Positions 59,244 through 64,000 of a stretch of DNA of 64,000 nucleotides are shown piece by piece. A program made the position numbers and the translations under genes. Source of the stretch: Rhizobacter sp. Root1221. Lineage in GTDB: Bacteria; Pseudomonadota; Gammaproteobacteria; Burkholderiales; Burkholderiaceae_C. A model generated the notes under the pieces. The model did no database searches. It was not told where the DNA came from and was given only the letters and a program-made list of their open reading frames with translations. Every line of letters starts with the position of its first letter. Positions within the stretch are counted from its first letter, which is position 1. The DNA is taken from positions 1-64,000 of the forward strand of contig NZ_LMDI01000075.1 of assembly GCF_001425785.1 (NCBI RefSeq), given 5' to 3'.

Positions 59244-59699
59244 ATGAGCCACACGTCCCGCATCCACGAGGTCTTTGCCTACCTTCGTGTGGCCGACACG
59301 GCCGCCGCGATCGATTTCTACACGCGCGCGTTCGGCGGCGAGGAACTGTTCCGGCTCGTCGAACCGTCCGGCCGCATCGGACACGCCGAGGTGCGGTTCG
59401 GCCCCGCCATCGTGATGCTGTCCGACGAATTCCCCGAGTTCGGCATGCGCGCCCCGCGCCCCGGCGAAGACACCCCGTCCTGCGTGCACCTGCACGTGGA
59501 CGACTGCGATGCGGTGGTGGCGCAGGCGCAAGCTGCGGGGGGCACCGTCACGATGCCCCCCACCGACCAGTTCTACGGTGAACGCGCGGCCCGGGTGCGC
59601 GACCCGTTCGGCCACACCTGGCTGATCGGCAGCGAAAACGAGGCGCTCACCCCCGAGGAGATGCAGCGCCGCTATACCGCGTTGATGACCTCGGGCTGA
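59244..59699 (+). CDS. VOC-fold (glyoxalase/PhnB-like) protein
   Basis: A 151-residue metal-dependent or binding protein. VFAYLRVADTAAAIDFYTRAFGGEELFRL and DPFGHTWLIGS are typical of PhnB-like VOC proteins. The substrate is unknown; AraC-VOC gene pairs are frequent. Start at 59244 with GGAGG upstream. Confidence 0.9.
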   Translation: MSHTSRIHEVFAYLRVADTAAAIDFYTRAFGGEELFRLVEPSGRIGHAEVRFGPAIVMLSDEFPEFGMRAPRPGEDTPSCVHLHVDDCDAVVAQAQAAGGTVTMPPTDQFYGERAARVRDPFGHTWLIGSENEALTPEEMQRRYTALMTSG

Positions 59700-59703
59700 C
59701 GGG

Positions 59704-60147
59704 TCAGTCCGTGGCCTGAGGAAACACGAACACCACGCGCCGCGAGCCCTTCGCGGGCACCGCCACGGCGCGCTGCGTGAGGGCCTTGCCGTTCAGCGTC
59801 GCCTCCACCTCGTAGGTGCCGGGTGGGGTGCGCACGAGGAAAAACGGGCCGTCCGACTTGTCGTCGAGCACCACCTCGCCCTTTCTGTTCTTGAGGCGGA
59901 TCTGCGCGTCCGAGGTGTATTCGCTCTTCGCGCCGGCCTTCTGGTACAGCTCGATCACGAGCGGGTACGACGCGCGCGCCTGCTGGATGGCTGGGAGCTG
60001 CTCGTCAGGCACCCCCCCGCTCACATAGCTGACGCTGCCCGATTGCTTGACGGGTGGCAGCGGCAGCAGGTCCTGCGCCAGCGCGGTGCCGGCGGACAGC
60101 ACCAGCGCAGCGGCCAGTACAGCGAGTTTTGTCGTTGGCTTCGTCAT
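59704..60147 (-). CDS. Exported protein with carboxypeptidase-regulatory-like fold
   Basis: A 147-residue protein with a signal peptide ending LSAGTALA-QD. The rest (YVSGGVPDEQLPAIQQARASYPLVIELYQK, then LKNRKGEVVLDD, FFLVRTPPGTYEVEATLNGKAL) looks like a periplasmic beta-sandwich. I know no function. AAAGGA precedes the ATG at 60147. It is convergent with the VOC gene. Confidence 0.8.
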   Translation of the reverse strand: MTKPTTKLAVLAAALVLSAGTALAQDLLPLPPVKQSGSVSYVSGGVPDEQLPAIQQARASYPLVIELYQKAGAKSEYTSDAQIRLKNRKGEVVLDDKSDGPFFLVRTPPGTYEVEATLNGKALTQRAVAVPAKGSRRVVFVFPQATD

Positions 60148-60500
60148 GGTTCGTCCTTTCCGGTTGCCCGAATACTTCATTAGGCAACCAACGGACGCGA
60201 ACCGTTTCATCGATCCGGGCCGGCGCGGCCAATTCCTACGCTGCCCATTCACGACTTCCGACACGAAAACCTGTGGCATGGGCCTTTGCTCGGGCGCTTC
60301 GAGTGGCCAATCCCCCGCGCGACCACTGTCTCCAGCGGCACCGTTATCTATCCCGCGCATCAAGAGTGCCGGCCCCCTTCGCCTCGCTGCGCATCGGCTG
60401 GTTCTCTGGTCACCCCGACGAAAGTCGGGGCCCACCGGCCCAGTGGGTCCCGGCTTTCGCCGGAACGACAAGCATCAGGCGAGCGAAGCGCCGTCGGGGG
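60148..60500. other. Intergenic region with a REP-like palindrome
   Basis: The 353 bases upstream of the exported-protein gene and downstream of the protease gene on the same strand hold no supported gene. The main structure is the palindrome at 60412-60465. A TTCCTACG word occurs near 60229 but has no dyad partner. Confidence 0.5.
60412..60465. repeat. REP-like palindrome
   Basis: The arms CCCCGACGAAAGTCGGGGCC and GGTCCCGGCTTTCGCCGGAA are largely complementary around a short CGGCCCAG centre. This resembles the CCCGCGAAAGCGGG-type interspersed repeats seen in many proteobacteria. Its translated shadow begins FRRKPGPTGPVG, a common spurious annotation. Confidence 0.65.
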
Positions 60501-61997
60501 TCACCCCAAATTCACCGGGACGAAGATGCGTTCGCCGTCGCGCTCGATGAGGAGCGCCACGCTCTTCGGCTTGCCCTCGATCACGCTGCGCACCTGCTCC
60601 ACGGACGTGACCGGCTTGCCGTTGATGGCCAGCACCACGTCGCCCGGATTGATGCCGGCGCGGGCGGCCGGGCCGGCGGAGTTTTCGACCACGAGGCCTT
60701 GCTCGAGGTTGTTCGCGCGCCGCTCTTCCTTCGTCAGCGGGCGCAGCGCCAGGCCGAGCTTGCCCCCTTCGCCCGCGTTGTTCGCGGCCACGTCGGTGTC
60801 CTCGTTCGGCAGGCCGCCGAGCTTGGCGTCGATCTCGCGGGCGGACTTGTCGCGCCACACCTTGAGCTTCACCTTGTCGCCAGGGGCTGACAGGCCCACG
60901 CGGCTCGACAGCGAACCCGACCGCTCCACCGGCTGGCCGTTGACCTCGAGGATCACGTCACCCGGCTTGATGCCGGCCGCCGCAGCGGCGCTGTCGGGCG
61001 CCACCTTCGAGACGAGTGCGCCGTCCGGACGCGGCAGGCCGAACGATTCGGCCAGGCTCTGGTTCAGGTCCTGGATCACGACACCGAGGCGGCCGTGGGA
61101 CGCCTTGCCGGTGGCCACGATCTGGTCCTTGACCTTCAGCGCCACGTTGATGGGGATCGCGAAACTCAGGCCCTGGAAACCGCCGGTCTGGGAGTAGATC
61201 TGGGCGTTGATGCCCACCACGGCCCCGCTGCCATCGAACAGCGGGCCACCCGAGTTGCCGGGGTTCACGGCGGCATCGGTCTGGATGAACGGCACCATCG
61301 CGTCGCCCGGCAGCGAACGGCCCTTGGCGCTCACGATACCACTCGTCGCGGTCTGCTCGAAGCCGTAGGGGGCGCCGATGGCCAGCACCGGGTCGCCCAC
61401 CTCCAGGCCCTGCGGGTCGCCAAGGCGCACCGTGGGCAGGTTCTTCGCGTCGATGCGCAGCACGGCCACGTCGGTGGTGGTGTCGCTGCCGAGCACCTTC
61501 GCGCTGTACTCGCGGCGGTCGTTGAGCTTGACGGTCACTTCCTTCGCCTCGCGCACCACGTGCGCGTTCGTGAGGATCAGGCCGTCGCTGCTGACGATGA
61601 AGCCGGAGCCCTGCCCCTTGAACGGCTGCGACGGGGTCTGCTGGTTGCGCCCGCGCCCCTGCATGCCGGGCAGCCCCCGGAAGAACTGGAAGAACGGGTC
61701 GTTCTCGGCGCCGGGGGGCAGTTGCGGCATCTCCTCGCGGGTCACCTTGTGCATGCCTTCGACGGTGACCCCCACCACGGCAGGCCCGGACTGCGCCACG
61801 ATCGCGCGGTAGTTCGGCACCATGCTCTGCGCCGGCACCGGCGCCACCGCGGCCGATGGGGCCGTCACCGCGGCCACGCTGGCCATTCCGGCGGCGGACG
61901 GGTTCGAGAACTCCGGCTTGAGCGCGAAAGCCCCGGCCGTGCCCACCGCCAGTACCCCGGCGGCGATCAGCGAAACGTTCAAGGTCTTGAGTGTCAT
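60501..61997 (-). CDS. DegP/HtrA-type periplasmic serine protease (Do family)
   Basis: A 498-residue protein with an N-terminal signal or anchor (LNVSLIAAGVLAVGTAGAFA), a trypsin-like domain with triad His (TNAHVV), Asp (TTTDVAVLRI) and Ser (VNPGNSGGPLFDG), and two PDZ domains (about 295-390 and 400-498). It degrades misfolded envelope proteins. Its close relatives include MucD and DegQ. Start at 61997 by family length; the frame extends 22 codons upstream. Confidence 0.94.
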   Translation of the reverse strand: MTLKTLNVSLIAAGVLAVGTAGAFALKPEFSNPSAAGMASVAAVTAPSAAVAPVPAQSMVPNYRAIVAQSGPAVVGVTVEGMHKVTREEMPQLPPGAENDPFFQFFRGLPGMQGRGRNQQTPSQPFKGQGSGFIVSSDGLILTNAHVVREAKEVTVKLNDRREYSAKVLGSDTTTDVAVLRIDAKNLPTVRLGDPQGLEVGDPVLAIGAPYGFEQTATSGIVSAKGRSLPGDAMVPFIQTDAAVNPGNSGGPLFDGSGAVVGINAQIYSQTGGFQGLSFAIPINVALKVKDQIVATGKASHGRLGVVIQDLNQSLAESFGLPRPDGALVSKVAPDSAAAAAGIKPGDVILEVNGQPVERSGSLSSRVGLSAPGDKVKLKVWRDKSAREIDAKLGGLPNEDTDVAANNAGEGGKLGLALRPLTKEERRANNLEQGLVVENSAGPAARAGINPGDVVLAINGKPVTSVEQVRSVIEGKPKSVALLIERDGERIFVPVNLG

Positions 61998-62320
61998 GGA
62001 TGGCCTCTTGGCTGGTTGGCTGCGGACAGAGGTGTCCGCGTTGAACCTGACGATAGGGGTCACCGGTTAAGAGGTGGTTAGGGCTGGGTGAAGCGAACGT
62101 TAAGGTGGGGGGCTGTGGTGATGTTCCGGAAGCCGAGCCATGCCACCAGCGTCTGAGACGTGCTATCAAGATTTGAGGCGGCGATCCGCAGGGGAGGAGG
62201 CCGCTGCCAAGCTGTTGAACGCTTTCGGCGCCCATTGATACTCGGCGCATGGCCTTCGACCACCAAATCGTCGGCCCCCAGCCAGAAGCATCCCGGCTGA
62301 AGTAGTCCATCATTCCCTAC
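61998..62320. other. Promoter-side intergenic region of the protease gene
   Basis: No gene is supported in these 323 bases. The frame at 62078-62266 (minus) has no recognisable features and is probably random. The segment should contain the promoter of the protease gene. Confidence 0.45.
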
Positions 62321-62587
62321 ATGCCCAACTATTCGTGGTCTTGTTTCGCATGCGGTGCAGTGAATCGCGCCGAGCAGCGCCTATGCGGCCAATGTGCCTG
62401 TCCGGCAGGTCCGACATCCGTTCAAGTGCATTCCTTCAGGGCAGCACATCTCCAACGAGGAGGCATGTTGCTTGGAGAAGCTGCTCTACGGGAGCACAGG
62501 GATCACGTGTCAGCGTTTGACATGCTCATGCGCCCTGCGCTGCTTGTCTTGCTGGGGTGGTGGACGTCAGACCGGACGAAACGGTGA
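62321..62587 (+). CDS. Small zinc-ribbon protein with C-terminal membrane segment
   Basis: An 88-residue frame starting MPNYSWSCFACGAVNRAEQR with C8 and C11 of one CxxC and a second pair in LCGQCACP, the spacing of RanBP2-like zinc ribbons. Near the end LMRPALLVLLGWW may be a membrane helix. Several proteobacteria have small proteins of this plan. I know no function. The local GC is lower than in neighbours. A chance frame is possible. Confidence 0.5.
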   Translation: MPNYSWSCFACGAVNRAEQRLCGQCACPAGPTSVQVHSFRAAHLQRGGMLLGEAALREHRDHVSAFDMLMRPALLVLLGWWTSDRTKR

Positions 62588-62803
62588 CCGCTTCCATCCC
62601 GGAACGCCCCTTCCCTGCGGCACTGCATGTCTCAGACTTCGCCGCCGAGCTCGCCCCAAGTGCAAGGCAGGCAAGGAGGCCAGCCCAAGACCTCCGCAGC
62701 AAAAGTCAAATCGACATTCCTGCATGAGCCGCCTCAACCTTCATCGCCCCGCCAGCAGGTGAACGACAATGGCCACCCTACCCACTTTCGAGAGATGTGC
62801 CTC

Positions 62804-63151
62804 ATGAACCTGCCGCGCCCCCTGCTTGCTGCCGCGATCACCCTCGGCCTCCTGTCGCTGACGGCCTGCACGACGCTCGAACTCGACCTCCCGCCGGAGC
62901 CGCTTGCAGGCTACGACCTGGTGGACCCGTCGAAGGTGGACGCTGCCAAGTACCGCACGGACTACCAGGCTTGCGTGGCACTCGCCAACCAGAACCTGGA
63001 CGACGTGACCCGCTTCGCCGGCCGCGTGGCCGGTGCGGCGGCCGACCGGGCGTCGCTCGGCATCCTGGGCCAACGCCAGGCGAAGGATGCGGACCGCGGC
63101 ACGGTGCTCAAGCGCTGCCTCACGGGGCGCGGCTACAACGTCATCCGCTGA
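62804..63151 (+). CDS. Lipoprotein, glycine-zipper-family-like
   Basis: A 115-residue exported protein. The signal peptide ends LLSLTAC, a good lipobox, so it is lipidated and should be in the outer membrane. The mature part has KYRTDYQACVALAN and a short Gly/Ala-rich stretch (FAGRVAGAAADRASLG) followed by KRCLTGRGYNVI, similar to small outer-membrane glycine-zipper lipoproteins. Function unknown. Start at 62804; the longer upstream frame has no support. Confidence 0.78.
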   Translation: MNLPRPLLAAAITLGLLSLTACTTLELDLPPEPLAGYDLVDPSKVDAAKYRTDYQACVALANQNLDDVTRFAGRVAGAAADRASLGILGQRQAKDADRGTVLKRCLTGRGYNVIR

Positions 63152-63196
63152 GGGTGACGCCGGGCGCTGCGGCGCCCGGCCCAGAGGCCCAGCCGC

Positions 63197-63484
63197 TCAG
63201 TCCTTGATCTCGCGGGCCTCGATGTCGATGACCTCGACCGCCTGCGGCTGGCGCCGCGGTGCGTGGGCCTGCGCACGCGCCCGCATGCCGGCCATGGTGG
63301 CCCGCGGGTCCATGCGCTGGAACCGGAACTGCGGCCGGCGCCCGGTGAGCAGGCTCCACACCAGCACGCCAGCACCGAGCACCACGGCCAGCACCAGCAC
63401 GATGCCGGCCATGACGATGCCGGAAGTGATCAGCACCAGGCGGATCAGGGTGGACAGGACGTCCTTCAGGAACTGGGTCAACAC
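63197..63484 (-). CDS. Hypothetical small membrane protein
   Basis: A 95-residue protein from a GTG start (a TTG 14 codons upstream at 63526 is the alternative). Two hydrophobic segments, TLIRLVLITSGIVMAGIVLVLAVVLGAGVLVW, may form one long or two short helices, followed by a basic tail and VEVIDIEAREIKD, which is acidic. No family recognised. Its ends are well separated from neighbours. Confidence 0.65.
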   Translation of the reverse strand: MLTQFLKDVLSTLIRLVLITSGIVMAGIVLVLAVVLGAGVLVWSLLTGRRPQFRFQRMDPRATMAGMRARAQAHAPRRQPQAVEVIDIEAREIKD

Positions 63485-63548
63485 ACGGCCTCGTGAACGG
63501 GAACAACCCGGAAAGTGATTATCCAACCTGGGGGCGCTGGCCCCGCGT

Positions 63549-64000
63549 TCAAGACCCTGCCGGCACCGGGCCCTGGAAGCCTCCGGCCCGGAATGTCAGC
63601 ACCAGCGTGTCGCGGTGGCCGTGTTCACCCACCGGCTGGATGGGGGTGCTCTCGTGGATGACCTTCGCGTCGTCCAGCATCAGCATCGTCCACGGCTGGG
63701 TCATCGTGAAGCGGATGCCATGCGGGCCCGCCGCCTCGAACACCCGGGTCTCCCCCCCCTTGACCCCATCGCGGCCCACCAGCACGACGGCGACGAAGTC
63801 GACCCCGTCGCGGTGTGCGCCCTCGGGCGTGGGCCGGCCGATGCCGTCGGTGGTGTCGATGCGGAACTGGTGGGCTTCGACGTACCAGGGCTGCGCGCCC
63901 TTCAGCGCAGAGCAGGTGCCAGCCAACGCCACCACCAGGCGTGACCATACCGGCTGGTCGACAACGGCCCGGGACATGGGTTCGAACCACCGTTCGAGAC
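63549..64000 (-). CDS. 2OG-Fe dioxygenase family protein (PF10014-type), 5'-truncated
   Basis: The frame is open to the right edge, so the N terminus lies outside; at least 150 residues are visible. Signature parts are PWYVEAHQFRIDT, PEGAHRDGVDFVAVVLVGRDGVKGGETRVF (His and Asp for iron) and TLVLTFRAGG. Members hydroxylate free amino acids such as isoleucine using 2-oxoglutarate. An internal ATG at 63977 could be mistaken for the start, but similarity continues upstream (LERWFEP). Confidence 0.85.
   Translation of the reverse strand, partial: LERWFEPMSRAVVDQPVWSRLVVALAGTCSALKGAQPWYVEAHQFRIDTTDGIGRPTPEGAHRDGVDFVAVVLVGRDGVKGGETRVFEAAGPHGIRFTMTQPWTMLMLDDAKVIHESTPIQPVGEHGHRDTLVLTFRAGGFQGPVPAGS

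Noticed and set aside
63969-63985. tRNA T-loop-like GGTTCGAACC
   Set aside because: It lies within the conserved coding frame of the 2OG-Fe dioxygenase and no acceptor or anticodon stem can be formed around it.

Overview
The window is a GC-rich (by eye about 68-70%) chromosomal segment. Gene content and order point to a betaproteobacterium of the order Burkholderiales: rpsP-rimM-trmD-rplS, hda-HAD phosphatase-pcnB-folK, murJ/rpsT, a DUF3579 gene next to argD-argF, and CobD/CbiB-NUDIX beside rplS. The species cannot be fixed from sequence alone; the Rubrivivax/Roseateles/Leptothrix group is my best guess. I saw no rRNA, tRNA, CRISPR array, transposase or integrase.

Layout. 1-346 is the tail of a chemoreceptor. 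347-5714 is an AT-richer accessory island. It holds two genes that look like anti-phage immunity: a one-chain AAA ATPase-DUF4435 protein resembling a fused PARIS (AriA-AriB) system, and a 775-residue NACHT NTPase with a restriction-endonuclease-like N terminus. Both are bordered by coding debris. 5715-12190 carries an acyltransferase and, on the minus strand, an ABC importer (binding protein, ATPase, permease) followed by an unusual soluble double-Cache/CheW protein. A GntR-type palindrome lies upstream of the importer. 12372-19731 is a mixed metabolic stretch: glycolipid-binding-like protein, YjbQ, ornithine-cyclodeaminase-like protein, FtsX-like permease, LigB-type dioxygenase, FKBP, transglutaminase and hemerythrin-like protein. 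19757-28694 is a giant cyclic beta-glucan synthase with a 40-residue membrane peptide upstream.

28695-35587 reads as a signalling and envelope-stress block. A single-domain response regulator, a GacA/NarL-type regulator and a CHASE3 histidine kinase are followed by small envelope genes (two DUF1328, DUF883, a YqjE/holin-like protein, a BON lipoprotein) and an AI-2E-type transporter. A GTAGG-N6-CCTAC palindrome resembling the GacA box recurs here, so the two-component pair may drive the small genes; that is inference.

35639-55396 is mostly housekeeping: DEAD-box helicase, oligoribonuclease, M48 protease, pterin dehydratase, RsgA, CobD/CbiB-like protein, NUDIX, the rpsP operon, PiT with DUF47, a deoxynucleoside kinase, folK, pcnB, HAD phosphatase, hda, SirB1-like protein, murJ and rpsT. 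55613-64000 holds DUF3579, argD-argF (with a terminator-like hairpin in the leader), an AraC regulator with a VOC protein, exported and lipoprotein genes, a DegP/HtrA protease and a truncated 2OG-Fe dioxygenase at the right edge.

Several non-coding structures stand out: a 161-bp imperfect palindrome at 52327-52487, three 29-bp hairpin-bearing tandem repeats after rpsT, two strong tandem hairpins at 32399-32469, and a REP-like palindrome at 60412-60465.
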